This document shows positions 50,348-58,698 of a DNA stretch of 64,000 nt, one piece after another (the stretch's first letter is position 1; each line of letters starts with the position of its first letter). The translations under genes and the position numbers were made by a program. Source of the DNA: Mycolicibacterium sp. MU0050 (GTDB lineage Bacteria > Actinomycetota > Actinomycetes > Mycobacteriales > Mycobacteriaceae); assembly GCF_963378085.1 (NCBI RefSeq), contig NZ_OY726395.1, positions 1,674,001 to 1,738,000 on the forward strand, given 5' to 3'. The notes under the pieces were generated by a model that worked only from the letters and a program-made list of their open reading frames with translations, made no database searches and was not told where the DNA came from.

Positions 50348-51709
50348 ATGGTGACCGCCCGCGAGAATATTCTGCTCGTACACTGGCACGATCTGGGCCG
50401 CTATCTGGGGATTTACGGTAATTCCGACGTGCAGAGCCCCTGTCTGGACCGGCTGGCCGCGGAAGGGCTGTTGTTCACCCGGGCCCACGCCACCGCACCG
50501 CTGTGTTCGCCGTCGCGGGGGTCGTTGTTCACCGGCCGTTACCCGCAGAGCAACGGCCTGATCGGGCTGGCCCACCACGGGTGGGAGTACCGCGACGGTG
50601 TGCGCACGCTACCCGCGGTGCTGTCCGAATCCGGTTGGTATACCGCTCTTTTCGGTATGCAGCACGAGACGAGTTTCCCGTCCCGGCTCGGGTTCGACGA
50701 GTTCGACGTGTCCAATTCATACTGCGAATACGTCGTCGAGCAGGCGACCGCGTGGCTGCGCCGGGCCCCGTCGACGCCGTTTTTGTTGACGGCGGGATTC
50801 TTCGAGACCCACCGCCCGTATCCGCACGACCGGTACGAGCCCGCCGACCCAGCCGCGGTGCGGGTGCCCGAGTACCTCCCGGACACCCCTGAGGTACGTC
50901 AGGATCTCGCTGATTTTTACGGCTCGATCACCGTCGCCGACGCGGCGGTGGGGCAGCTGCTCGATACCCTGGCCGATACCGGACTCGACGCGAGCACTTG
51001 GGTGGTCTTCGTCACCGACCACGGTCCGGCGTTGCCGCGGGCCAAGTCCACGCTCTACGACGCGGGCACCGGGATAGCGCTGATCGCGCGGCCACCGCGC
51101 TCCCGCGGGTTGGCCCCCGGGACCTACGACGAGCTCTTCAGCGGGGTGGATCTGCTGCCCACGCTGCTGGATCTGCTCGGGGTCGAGGTGCCGGCTGAGG
51201 TCCAAGGGGTTTCGCACGCCGCGAATTTGCTGGAGAATGGTCAAGGTGCGCGGTCGGCGGTGTACACGACCAAGACCTATCACGATTCTTTCGACCCGAT
51301 TCGCGCCATTCGGACCAAGGATTACAGCTACATCGAGAACTACGCGTCGCGGCCCATGCTGGATCTGCCCTGGGACATCGAGGACAGCGCTCCGGGGCGA
51401 GCGCTGGCGGGGCAGATCGATGCCCCGCGGCCGGCGCGTGAACTCTACGATCTGCGGGTCGACCCGCGGGAGCTGAACAACCTCCTGACCAGCTCAGATA
51501 GCGAAGAGGTCGAGGCCGTCGCCCACGACCTGGCGGTGCGGCTCAACGCGTGGCGGGAGAAGACCGATGACGTCATCCCGTCCGAGTTCGCCGGCACCCG
51601 GATATCCGATCGCTATACCCGCACCTACGCGCACATCCAGGGTATTCCCTATCCCAGCCGATCGGCTGTCGCCATAGAGCGCGGCATAAGTCCCGCGCCG
51701 GAACAATAG
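50348..51709 (+). CDS. Formylglycine-dependent sulfatase
   Basis: 453 residues, alkaline-phosphatase-like fold. CSPSR at 53-57 in [17 protein letters not shown] is the CxPxR motif in which the cysteine is oxidised to formylglycine by a separate enzyme. Metal ligands are expected in [13 protein letters not shown] near the N-terminus and [21 protein letters not shown] in the middle. The C-terminal [15 protein letters not shown] is common in this subgroup, which includes N-sulfoglucosamine sulfohydrolase-like enzymes. No signal peptide, so a cytoplasmic substrate is likely. A GTG at 50351, 6 nt after CAAGCT, is an alternative leaderless start. It divides a sulfur-gene block and may release sulfate from organic esters. 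Confidence 0.87.
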   Translation: MVTARENILLVHWHDLGRYLGIYGNSDVQSPCLDRLAAEGLLFTRAHATAPLCSPSRGSLFTGRYPQSNGLIGLAHHGWEYRDGVRTLPAVLSESGWYTALFGMQHETSFPSRLGFDEFDVSNSYCEYVVEQATAWLRRAPSTPFLLTAGFFETHRPYPHDRYEPADPAAVRVPEYLPDTPEVRQDLADFYGSITVADAAVGQLLDTLADTGLDASTWVVFVTDHGPALPRAKSTLYDAGTGIALIARPPRSRGLAPGTYDELFSGVDLLPTLLDLLGVEVPAEVQGVSHAANLLENGQGARSAVYTTKTYHDSFDPIRAIRTKDYSYIENYASRPMLDLPWDIEDSAPGRALAGQIDAPRPARELYDLRVDPRELNNLLTSSDSEEVEAVAHDLAVRLNAWREKTDDVIPSEFAGTRISDRYTRTYAHIQGIPYPSRSAVAIERGISPAPEQ

Positions 51710-51763
51710 TTATCTTCCCGTTGAAGGTAATTCCCGTGCCGAGCCGCCTGCGAAGATTGCTAT

Positions 51764-51769
51764 TAGGCT
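51764..51769 (+). promoter_or_regulatory. -10 element for leaderless stf0
   Basis: TAGGCT ends 7 nt before the ATG at 51777; no Shine-Dalgarno sequence fits. Confidence 0.5.
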
Positions 51770-51776
51770 CTCGCGA

Positions 51777-52580
51777 ATGTCCGAGAAACCGACGGCGTAC
51801 CTCGTTCTGGCGTCCCAGCGCAGTGGGAGCACCCTGCTGGTCGAGTCCTTGAGAGCCACCGGTGTCGCCGGCGAACCACAGGAGTTCTTCCAGTACCTGC
51901 CGCACACCAGCATGTCCCCACAGCCGCGGGAATGGTTCGCCGACGTCGACGACCCGTCGATCCTGCGGTTGCTCGACCCGCTCATCGAGGGCACGCCGGA
52001 TCTGGCCGCCGCCGAGATCTGGCGGGACTACATCCGCACCGTCGGCCGCACGCCCAACGGCATCTGGGGTGGCAAGCTGATGTGGAACCAGACCCCGCTG
52101 CTGTTGGCGCGGGCCAAGAATCTGCCGCAGCGCTCGGGGGAGGGCCTGCTGGCCGCCATCCGGGATGTCGTCGGCAGCGACCCGGTGCTGGTGCACGTCT
52201 ACCGGCCCGACGTGGTGTCCCAAGCGGTTTCGTTCTGGCGGGCGGTGCAGACCAGGGTCTGGCGGGGTCGGCCCGACCCGGGACGCGACGCACGCGCCGA
52301 GTATCACGCCGGGGCCATCGCGCATGTGGTCCGGATGCTGCGTGAGCAGGAGGAGGGCTGGCGCAAGTGGTTCGTCGAGGAGGACGTGCACCCCATCGAC
52401 GTGCCGTATCCGGTGCTGTGGCGCAACCTGGCCCAGACGGTCGGCACGGTGCTCGAGGCGCTCGGCGAGGACCCGCGACTGGCGCCGGCGCCGGTGCTGG
52501 AGCGCCAGGCCGACCACCGCTCCGACGAATGGGTGGAGCGCTACCGCGCCGATGCGCAGCGGCTGGGGTTGCCGCTGTAA
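51777..52580 (+). CDS. stf0: Trehalose 2-sulfotransferase
   Basis: 267 residues, the exact length of mycobacterial Stf0. It transfers sulfate from PAPS to the 2-position of trehalose, making trehalose-2-sulfate, the start of sulfolipid-type glycolipids. The PAPS-binding loop is [15 protein letters not shown] (about 11-25). [21 protein letters not shown] and [27 protein letters not shown] are highly characteristic. Its neighbours are a sulfatase and, beyond a heme oxygenase, a trehalase acting on the same acceptor sugar. In M. tuberculosis stf0 (Rv0295c) is elsewhere. Confidence 0.93.
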   Translation: MSEKPTAYLVLASQRSGSTLLVESLRATGVAGEPQEFFQYLPHTSMSPQPREWFADVDDPSILRLLDPLIEGTPDLAAAEIWRDYIRTVGRTPNGIWGGKLMWNQTPLLLARAKNLPQRSGEGLLAAIRDVVGSDPVLVHVYRPDVVSQAVSFWRAVQTRVWRGRPDPGRDARAEYHAGAIAHVVRMLREQEEGWRKWFVEEDVHPIDVPYPVLWRNLAQTVGTVLEALGEDPRLAPAPVLERQADHRSDEWVERYRADAQRLGLPL

Positions 52581-52662
52581 CCGCGCCGGACGCCGCCGGA
52601 AATGTTCCGTCCTGCCTAGGGTGGGGGACGTGACCTGAGATCCCACCGTCGAGGGAGCGCCG

Positions 52663-53319
52663 ATGTCGAACGCCGCCGCAGTAGCCGACCAGCAGTTGTC
52701 CACGGCCATCCGGGAGGGTTCGGCGGCCGAGCACGAGGCCGCCGAGACATCCGATTTCACCGTGCAGTTGCTGGCGGGCCGGATCAATGCGGCCGGCTAC
52801 ACGGCGTATCTGCAACGGCTGCACACGGTGTACGCCGCGCTCGAGGACGCGGTGCGGGCCCGGCGCACCGACCCCGCGGTGGCGGCGGTGTACGACCCGG
52901 CGGTGGAACGGCGGGCCGCGCTGGAAGCCGACCTGGACCACTGGGCGCCGGGCGCCCCGTACGACACCGACAGTCCCGCGGCCGCCGAGTACGCGGCCCG
53001 GCTCCGCAGCCGCGACTGGGGCGGCGATCTGCTCGCCCACCACTACACCCGCTACCTCGGCGACCTGTCGGGCGGGCGGACCATCGGCCGCGTCGTGGCG
53101 CGCAGCTTCGATCTGGACGACGCCGGCGTGGCGTTCTACACCTTTGCGGAGATCGCCAAGCCCAAGCCGTACAAGGACGCCTACCGCGCCCGCCTCGACG
53201 AACTCGACCTCAGCGCCGCGGACAAGGCACGGGTGGTCGACGAGGTCAAGGTCGCGTTCGGGCTGAACCAGGCGGTGTTCGACGAACTCGGCCGGCGCCT
53301 CGAGGCGTACCTGCGCTGA
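52663..53319 (+). CDS. Canonical (biliverdin-type) heme oxygenase
   Basis: 218 residues, helical HmuO/HO-1 fold. The proximal heme ligand is probably His24 in GSAAEHEAAET. The distal helix has the Gly-rich HHYTRYLGDLSGGRTIGRVVARSF. It degrades heme to biliverdin, iron and CO, unlike the MhuD type usual in M. tuberculosis. TAGGGT (52617-52622) and GAGGG before the ATG give a normal leadered mRNA. Convergent with the trehalase gene, 12 bp between stops. Confidence 0.92.
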   Translation: MSNAAAVADQQLSTAIREGSAAEHEAAETSDFTVQLLAGRINAAGYTAYLQRLHTVYAALEDAVRARRTDPAVAAVYDPAVERRAALEADLDHWAPGAPYDTDSPAAAEYAARLRSRDWGGDLLAHHYTRYLGDLSGGRTIGRVVARSFDLDDAGVAFYTFAEIAKPKPYKDAYRARLDELDLSAADKARVVDEVKVAFGLNQAVFDELGRRLEAYLR

Positions 53320-53331
53320 CGCGGGTCCGGC

Positions 53332-55314
53332 TCACATCGGCGCGTTGGCGGGTACGAACACCCCGGAGCTGTCGGCTTCCTCCTCGGCGCGGATGACGTG
53401 CACCACGGCGTTGATCAGCGCCAGGTGCGTGAACGCCTGCGGGAAGTTGCCCAGGTGGCGTCCGGTGCGCGGCTCGATCTCCTCGGCGTAGAGGTGTAGC
53501 GGGCTGGCGAAGGACAGCAGTCGCTCGCACAGGTGCCGGGCGCGGTGGATCTCGCCGATCTCGACCAGGGCCGACACCAGCCAGAACGAGCAGATGGTGA
53601 ACGTCCCCTCCTCGCCCGTCAGCCCGTCGTCGGTCTCCTCCACCCGGTACCGGAGGACCAGGCCGTCGTGGGTCAGTTCCTCGGCGATGGCCATCACGGT
53701 GGCGCGGATCCGCGGGTCGTCCGGCGGAAGGAACCGGGTCAACACCGCCAGCAGCAGCGAGGCGTCCAGAGCCGGGTGGCCGTACCGCTGGGTGAGCACG
53801 CCGCGCTCGTCGACCCCGTGACGTAGCACGTCGTCCTTGATCTCCTCGGCGATGGCGCGCCACTGCTGCGCGTAGCTCTTCTCACCCTGCAGTTCGGCCA
53901 GCTTGGAACCGCGGTCCAGCGCCACCCAGCACATGATCTTGCTGGAGGTGAAGTGCTGCGGTTCGCCGCGCACCTCCCAGATGCCGCGGTCGGGTTGGCG
54001 CCAATGCTTGATGGCCTCCTCGACCTGTTGCTTGAGGACCGGCCACAGCGTTTCGGGGATCTGCTCGCGGGACTTGGTGTGCAGATACACCGAGTCCAGC
54101 ATGGTGCCCCAGATGTCGTGCTGCATCTGGTTGTAGGCGCCGTTGCCGATCCGCACGGGCCGTGCGTTGTCGTAACCGGACAGGTGGTGCAGTTCGTCCT
54201 CGACGAGGCTGCGTTCCCCGCCGACCCCGTACATCACCTGCAGCGGATGCCGTTCGCCGTTGTTGGCGCCGGAGACGTCGGCGATGAACGCGAAGAAGTC
54301 GTCGGCCTCGCGGTCCAGGCCCAGCGTGTACAGGCCCCACAGCGCGAACGTCGAGTCCCGCACCCAGGCGTAGCGGTAGTCCCAATTGCGTTCTCCCTGC
54401 GGCGTTTCCGGCAGCGACGTGGTGCTCGCGGCCAGCAGGGCGCCGGTGGGGGAGTAGGTCAGGCCCTTCAGCGTCAGCGCGCTGCGCTGCAGGTAGGCCC
54501 GCCACGGATGGTCGGGGAAGTCGCCGATGTTGATCCACTGCCGCCAGGCCTCGCTGGTCTTCCACATCTTCTCGGCGGCTTCCTCGAAGGTCTGCGGCGC
54601 CGGGTGTTTGGACCAACTCAGCGCGACGAACACGTTGTCGCCCTCGGTCAGCCGGGTGCGTGCCCGGGCCTGATGGCCCTCCAGGCCCAGCCGCAGGTTG
54701 GTGGTCAGTCGCAGCGTCGGGTGGGCGTCGGGGTCGCGGCTGGCGCGGGCGATCGCCTCGCCGTAGGCCGCCGCGGAGTACTCCCAGGTGGCCGGGATGC
54801 GGTGGTAGTCGAACGAGGGCTCGCAGTTCATCACCAACTCGACGGTGCCGGACACGCAGCGCACCGTGCGCAGCAGGATGTGTTCGGCGTCCCAGTCCAT
54901 CGGGGTGCGACGGTGGGTGCGGGAGCGGGATTCCACGTCGTGCCAGGGACCCATCACCAGCGCCTCGCGCACGATCAGCCAGCCGGTGTGGGTTTGCCAG
55001 GTGGTCTCGAGGATCAGACTGCCCGGCAGGTACCGCCGCGCCGATGGCACCGATACGCCGTAGGGGCCGAGCCGGAAATGGCCGGCGCCGCGGTCCAGGA
55101 TGGCGCCGAACACGCTGGGGGAGTCCGGGCGCGGCACGCACAGCCATTCCACCGAGCCGGCCGAGCTGATCAGGCAGGTGTTCTCGCAGTCCGACAGGAA
55201 CCCGTAGTCGGCGATCGGCGGAAACGTGTTGCGCAGCGGGCCGGTGGGCGCGTACGGGACGGGCGCGGTGGCAGTGAAGGGCGGGGTCTGGTTGGTCCCG
55301 GTGTCAATTGCCAT
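53332..55314 (-). CDS. GH15-family trehalase
   Basis: 660 residues, orthologue of Rv2402 and of the M. smegmatis trehalase of the same family. It hydrolyses trehalose to glucose. N-terminal beta domain (PPIADYGFLSDCENTCLISSAGSVEWLCVPRPDSP), then an alpha/alpha barrel with RNWDYRYAWVRDSTFALWGLY and GNGAYNQMQHDIWG. The C-terminal EEIEPRTGRHLGNFPQAFTHLALINA contains the likely catalytic base. The ATG at 55314 is preferred over a GTG at 55320. No signal peptide. Confidence 0.92.
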   Translation of the reverse strand: MAIDTGTNQTPPFTATAPVPYAPTGPLRNTFPPIADYGFLSDCENTCLISSAGSVEWLCVPRPDSPSVFGAILDRGAGHFRLGPYGVSVPSARRYLPGSLILETTWQTHTGWLIVREALVMGPWHDVESRSRTHRRTPMDWDAEHILLRTVRCVSGTVELVMNCEPSFDYHRIPATWEYSAAAYGEAIARASRDPDAHPTLRLTTNLRLGLEGHQARARTRLTEGDNVFVALSWSKHPAPQTFEEAAEKMWKTSEAWRQWINIGDFPDHPWRAYLQRSALTLKGLTYSPTGALLAASTTSLPETPQGERNWDYRYAWVRDSTFALWGLYTLGLDREADDFFAFIADVSGANNGERHPLQVMYGVGGERSLVEDELHHLSGYDNARPVRIGNGAYNQMQHDIWGTMLDSVYLHTKSREQIPETLWPVLKQQVEEAIKHWRQPDRGIWEVRGEPQHFTSSKIMCWVALDRGSKLAELQGEKSYAQQWRAIAEEIKDDVLRHGVDERGVLTQRYGHPALDASLLLAVLTRFLPPDDPRIRATVMAIAEELTHDGLVLRYRVEETDDGLTGEEGTFTICSFWLVSALVEIGEIHRARHLCERLLSFASPLHLYAEEIEPRTGRHLGNFPQAFTHLALINAVVHVIRAEEEADSSGVFVPANAPM

Positions 55315-55404
55315 TGGCACATCATCGGCTCTCGACGCTGTCGGCGTCCACTCGCCGCGGGTCGCGCGGCGGCGGGCAGGGCGCCCGTCGCCGGCCGGTG
55401 CTCG

Positions 55405-55410
55405 TAGGGT
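55405..55410 (+). promoter_or_regulatory. -10 element for the 71-residue membrane protein gene
   Basis: TAGGGT ends 8 nt before the ATG at 55419, predicting a leaderless mRNA. Confidence 0.4.
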
Positions 55411-55418
55411 GGTGGTCG

Positions 55419-55634
55419 ATGGACGGGTTTCTGAGTTGGTGGGACGGCGTGGAGCTGTGGCTGTCCGGCCTGGACTTCGTGCTGCAGACGCTGGTGGTGA
55501 TGCCGGTGGTGCTCGCGTTGGCCTACGGCAGCGCCCTGCTGCTCGACGCCGTGCTCGGCAACACCATCCGGGTGAGCAACCGCATCACCACCGCCGTTCG
55601 CGGCGGTCAACGAGCCGACGGGGATGGGGAGTGA
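55419..55634 (+). CDS. Small membrane protein, 71 residues
   Basis: One clear hydrophobic helix (VLQTLVVMPVVLALAYGSALLLDAV, about 21-45) after an aromatic amphipathic start (MDGFLSWWDGVELWL), and a polar basic tail. No family recognised. M. tuberculosis also has a very small membrane-protein gene between Rv2402 and subI, so it is probably conserved. The next tiny frame starts 6 nt downstream and may be co-transcribed. Confidence 0.65.
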   Translation: MDGFLSWWDGVELWLSGLDFVLQTLVVMPVVLALAYGSALLLDAVLGNTIRVSNRITTAVRGGQRADGDGE

Positions 55635-55639
55635 GACCT

Positions 55640-55717
55640 ATGCCGCGATCACGGGTGACCTTGGCGCTGGTGGCGTTGCTGGTGTTCGTCGTGGTGATGT
55701 GGTTGTTGACGCGCTGA
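55640..55717 (+). CDS. 25-residue single-helix micropeptide
   Basis: ATG at 55640 preceded by GGGGAGTGAGA. The product starts MPRSRVTLALVALL, is hydrophobic through to MWLL, and ends TR: one transmembrane helix flanked by basic residues. It lies 5 nt after the 71-residue gene and could be a second subunit or a regulator. Too short to assign by family. Confidence 0.45.
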   Translation: MPRSRVTLALVALLVFVVVMWLLTR

Positions 55718-55757
55718 GGCGGATGATGCCTCACCGGGCAATCCGGTGGGATTCTGT

Positions 55758-55763
55758 TACGCT
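55758..55763 (+). promoter_or_regulatory. -10 element of the sulfate-uptake operon leader
   Basis: TACGCT ends 7 nt before the ATG of the cysteine-rich leader frame at 55771. This predicts that the leader is translated from the very 5' end of the mRNA. Confidence 0.55.
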
Positions 55764-55770
55764 TCCCGCC

Positions 55771-55863
55771 ATGCGCGCAGCGACCGGCAACAAGGGCGGC
55801 CATATCCTGGCCCTCATTGCCGTGGGTTTCTCCGCTGTCGCCGATGTCTGCTGTTGTCGCTGA
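55771..55863 (+). CDS. Cysteine-rich leader peptide of the subI-cysTWA operon
   Basis: 30-codon leaderless frame. It begins MRAATGNKGGHILALIAVG and ends ADVCCCR: three adjacent cysteine codons (55849-55857, TGC TGT TGT), one arginine, stop. Short leaderless frames with poly-cysteine ends act as cysteine-responsive attenuators in mycobacteria, including one ahead of this transporter. When charged tRNA-Cys is scarce the ribosome should stall at these codons and change folding of the mRNA downstream, raising subI expression. The 122-nt gap to subI contains matching structures. Confidence 0.8.
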   Translation: MRAATGNKGGHILALIAVGFSAVADVCCCR

Positions 55864-55926
55864 TCAACCAGCCCGTCAACGGTCTGGCGTCGGTGCGCGC
55901 TGCGTCCAGTCGAGTACTGATCCCTT

Positions 55927-55980
55927 GCCTTTCCGTTTGGACGGGAATCTTTTTCCCTAGAGTCCGTTTTGAGGAAAGGC
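55927..55980 (+). promoter_or_regulatory. Attenuator structures ahead of subI
   Basis: GCCTTTCC (55927-55934) is fully complementary to GGAAAGGC (55973-55980), which contains the subI Shine-Dalgarno sequence. The same upstream bases can instead form TTTCCGT-TTGG-ACGGGAA (55930-55947, one G-U pair), followed by TCTTTTT as in an intrinsic terminator. A third pairing is GGGAA with TTCCC (55943-55957). Mutually exclusive folds of this kind are what a cysteine attenuator needs; which one is active in vivo is not known. Confidence 0.55.
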
Positions 55981-55985
55981 CATCA

Positions 55986-57008
55986 ATGCGCAATGTCATC
56001 ACCTCGACCAAGCGCCTGCGCACGCTCACCGCGCTGGCTCTGACGACCACGTTGGTCGCCGCCTGTGGCGGTGGCGCCAGCGACGTCGTCGGTGAGGGAC
56101 CGGCGACGGACGCGGACACCACCCTCACCCTGGTGGCGTTCGCGGTCCCGGAGCCGGGCTGGTCGAAGGTGGGTCCGGCGTTCGCGGCCACCCCCGAGGG
56201 CGAAGGTGTGGCGGTGACGGCCTCCTATGGCGCCTCCGGCGATCAGTCCCGCGGCGTGGAGTCCGGTAAACCCGCCGACCTGGTGAACTTTTCCGTCGAG
56301 CCCGACATCACCCGGCTGGTGCAGGCCGGCCTGGTCGACGAGGACTGGAACAGCAGCGTCCACAAGGGGCTGCCGTTCGGTTCGCTGGTGACCTTCGCGG
56401 TGCGCGAGGGCAACCCGAAGAACATCCGCACCTGGGACGACCTGCTGCGCGACGACATCGAGGTCATCACCCCGAGCCCGCTCAGTTCCGGTGCCGCCAA
56501 GTGGAACCTGCTGGCGCCCTACGCGGTGAAGAGCAATGGCGGCCAGGACCACGAGGCCGGGATCGCCTTCGTCGAGGAACTGGTCACCCAGCACGTCAAG
56601 TTGCGTCCCGGCTCCGGCCGGGAGGCCACCGACGTGTTCCATCAGGGCACCGGTGATGTGCTGCTGGCCTACGAGAACGAGGCGCTGAACTTCGACCTCG
56701 AGTACGTCAACCCTGCGCAGACGTTCAAGATCGAGAACCCGGTGGCCGTCGTCAACACCAGCAAGCACCTGGAGAAGGCCACCCAGTTCGTCAACTTTCA
56801 GTTCACCCCCGAGGCGCAGCGGCTGTGGGCCGAGGCCGGTTTCCGTCCCGTGGACCCCGCGGTCGCCGCGGAGTTCGCCGAGAAGTTCCCCGCACCGGAG
56901 AAGTTGTGGACCATCGAGGACCTCGGGGGCTGGGCCCAGGTCGACGCCAAGCTGTTCGACAAGGACAACGGCACCATCACCCAGATCTACAAGAAGGCCA
57001 CTGGATGA
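55986..57008 (+). CDS. subI: Sulfate ABC transporter substrate-binding lipoprotein
   Basis: 340 residues. Lipoprotein signal (basic MRNVITSTKRLR, hydrophobic segment, lipobox LVAAC). Sulfate-binding family patterns include VTASYGASGDQSRGVESGKPADLVNFSVEPDITRL, ITPSPLSSGAAKWNLLAPYA and DVLLAYENEALN. Captures sulfate or thiosulfate outside the membrane for CysTWA. The ATG at 55986 follows GAGGAAAGG; the frame upstream reaches into the leader region and is not used. Overlaps cysT (ATGA). Confidence 0.95.
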   Translation: MRNVITSTKRLRTLTALALTTTLVAACGGGASDVVGEGPATDADTTLTLVAFAVPEPGWSKVGPAFAATPEGEGVAVTASYGASGDQSRGVESGKPADLVNFSVEPDITRLVQAGLVDEDWNSSVHKGLPFGSLVTFAVREGNPKNIRTWDDLLRDDIEVITPSPLSSGAAKWNLLAPYAVKSNGGQDHEAGIAFVEELVTQHVKLRPGSGREATDVFHQGTGDVLLAYENEALNFDLEYVNPAQTFKIENPVAVVNTSKHLEKATQFVNFQFTPEAQRLWAEAGFRPVDPAVAAEFAEKFPAPEKLWTIEDLGGWAQVDAKLFDKDNGTITQIYKKATG

Positions 57009-57865
57009 CGACTCTCGTCGAACCCGATCCGGCGGCGCAGCCCGCCGGTAATCGGGGTCTTCGGTTGCCGGGACGTCGCGACCGCGGGTCCTTGCAGATC
57101 GGCGTCGCGGTGCTGTGGCTGTCGCTGATCGTGCTGCTGCCGCTGGCGGCGATCGTGTGGACCTCGGCGGAAGGCGGCTGGGAGGCGTTCTGGTCCGCGG
57201 TCACCACGCCGTCGGCGCTGGCGTCGTTCCGGGTCACGCTGACCATCTCGGTGATCGTGACCGTGGTCAACGCGGTCTTCGGGTTGCTGATCGCCTGGGT
57301 GCTGGTGCGCGACGACTTCCCGCTCAAGCGCGCCGTCGACGCGATCATCGATCTGCCGTTCGCGCTGCCGACCATCGTGGCCAGCCTGGTGCTGTTGTCG
57401 CTCTACGGTCCCGGTAGCCCGGCGGGGATCCACATCCAGCACACCGCCTGGGGTGTGGGGCTGGCGCTGGCGTTCGTCACGTTGCCGTTCGTGGTGCGCG
57501 CGGTGCAGCCGGTGCTGCTCGAGTTGGACCACGAGGTCGAGGAGGCGGCGGCCTCGCTGGGCGCCAACAATCTGACGATCTTCGTCCGGGTGATCCTGCC
57601 GGCGCTGGCCCCGGCATTGCTTTCCGGCGCCGGGCTGGCGTTTTCGCGGGCCATCGGCGAATTCGGCTCGATCGTGCTGATCGGCGGGGCGATCCCGGGC
57701 AAGACCGAGGTCTCCTCGCAGTGGATCCGGACGCTCATCGAGAACGACGACCCGGTAGGGGCCGCGGCGATCTCGATTGTCCTGCTGCTCATCTCGTTCG
57801 TGGTGCTGTTCGTCCTGCGCTACCTCGGCGCCCGGGCCGCGCGGCGGGAGGCGACGACGGGATGA
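57005..57865 (+). CDS. cysT: Sulfate ABC transporter permease CysT
   Basis: 286 residues with six membrane helices and the inner-membrane coupling motif EEAAASLGANNLTIFVRVILPALAPALLSG, where the ATPase docks. The 40-residue N-terminal cytoplasmic part is Arg-rich. Overlaps subI and cysW by 4 bp each, in the usual subI-cysT-cysW-cysA order. Confidence 0.94.
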   Translation: MTTLVEPDPAAQPAGNRGLRLPGRRDRGSLQIGVAVLWLSLIVLLPLAAIVWTSAEGGWEAFWSAVTTPSALASFRVTLTISVIVTVVNAVFGLLIAWVLVRDDFPLKRAVDAIIDLPFALPTIVASLVLLSLYGPGSPAGIHIQHTAWGVGLALAFVTLPFVVRAVQPVLLELDHEVEEAAASLGANNLTIFVRVILPALAPALLSGAGLAFSRAIGEFGSIVLIGGAIPGKTEVSSQWIRTLIENDDPVGAAAISIVLLLISFVVLFVLRYLGARAARREATTG

Positions 57866-58680
57866 TCCTCTCCAAGCCGGCCCGGCTGACGCTGCGCCTG
57901 ATCGCGTCGGCCTACATCTTCGCGTTGCTGGTGGTCCCGCTGGGGGCTATCCTGTGGCGCGCGTTCGCGCCCGGGTTGGGCGAATTCTGGGCCTCGATCA
58001 CCACGCCGGCCGCGCAGTCGGCCCTGCAGCTGTCGCTGCTGGTGGTCGCGATCGTGGTGCCGTTGAACGTCATCTTCGGTGTGCCGACGGCCATTGTGTT
58101 GGCGCGCAGGCGGTTCCGCGGCAAGAACGCGCTGCAGGCCGTCATCGACCTGCCGTTCGCGGTGTCGCCGGTGGTGATCGGTGTCGCCCTCATCGTGTTG
58201 TGGGGCAGCGCCGGGCTGTTCGGCTTTGTGGAGAACAATCTGGGCCTGAAGATCATCTTCGGTTTCCCGGGCATCGTGCTGGCCAGCCTGTTCGTCACCA
58301 TCCCGTTCGTGATCCGGGAGGTGGAACCGGTGCTGCACGAGGTGGGCACCGATCAAGAGGAAGCCGCGGCGATGCTTGGCGCGGGGTGGTGGCAGACGTT
58401 CTGGCGCATCACGTTGCCGTCCATCCGCTGGGGGCTGACCTACGGCGTGGTTCTCACCGTGGCGCGCACCCTCGGGGAGTTCGGTGCGGTGCTGATGGTG
58501 TCGTCGAACCTGCCCGGCCAGTCGCAGACCCTGACGCTGCTGGTGCACGACCGGTACGTCCTGGGTAATCCCTACGGCGCCTACACCATTTCGATCGTGT
58601 TGATGGCGGTGGCGCTGATCGTGCTCGTCGCCCAGATCCTCTTCGATTCGCAGCGCTCCCGAATCAAGACCGAGAACTGA
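57862..58680 (+). CDS. cysW: Sulfate ABC transporter permease CysW
   Basis: 272 residues, six membrane helices, EEAAAMLGAGWWQTFWRITLPSIRWGL coupling loop. Forms the channel heterodimer with CysT. The ATG at 57862 overlaps the cysT stop. The gene ends 18 bp before cysA. Confidence 0.94.
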   Translation: MILSKPARLTLRLIASAYIFALLVVPLGAILWRAFAPGLGEFWASITTPAAQSALQLSLLVVAIVVPLNVIFGVPTAIVLARRRFRGKNALQAVIDLPFAVSPVVIGVALIVLWGSAGLFGFVENNLGLKIIFGFPGIVLASLFVTIPFVIREVEPVLHEVGTDQEEAAAMLGAGWWQTFWRITLPSIRWGLTYGVVLTVARTLGEFGAVLMVSSNLPGQSQTLTLLVHDRYVLGNPYGAYTISIVLMAVALIVLVAQILFDSQRSRIKTEN

Positions 58681-58698
58681 CCAAGGAGACCTCGACAG

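Noticed and set aside
53953..55407. 484-codon plus-strand frame opposite the trehalase
   Set aside because: Antisense shadow; the trehalase reading is conserved throughout.
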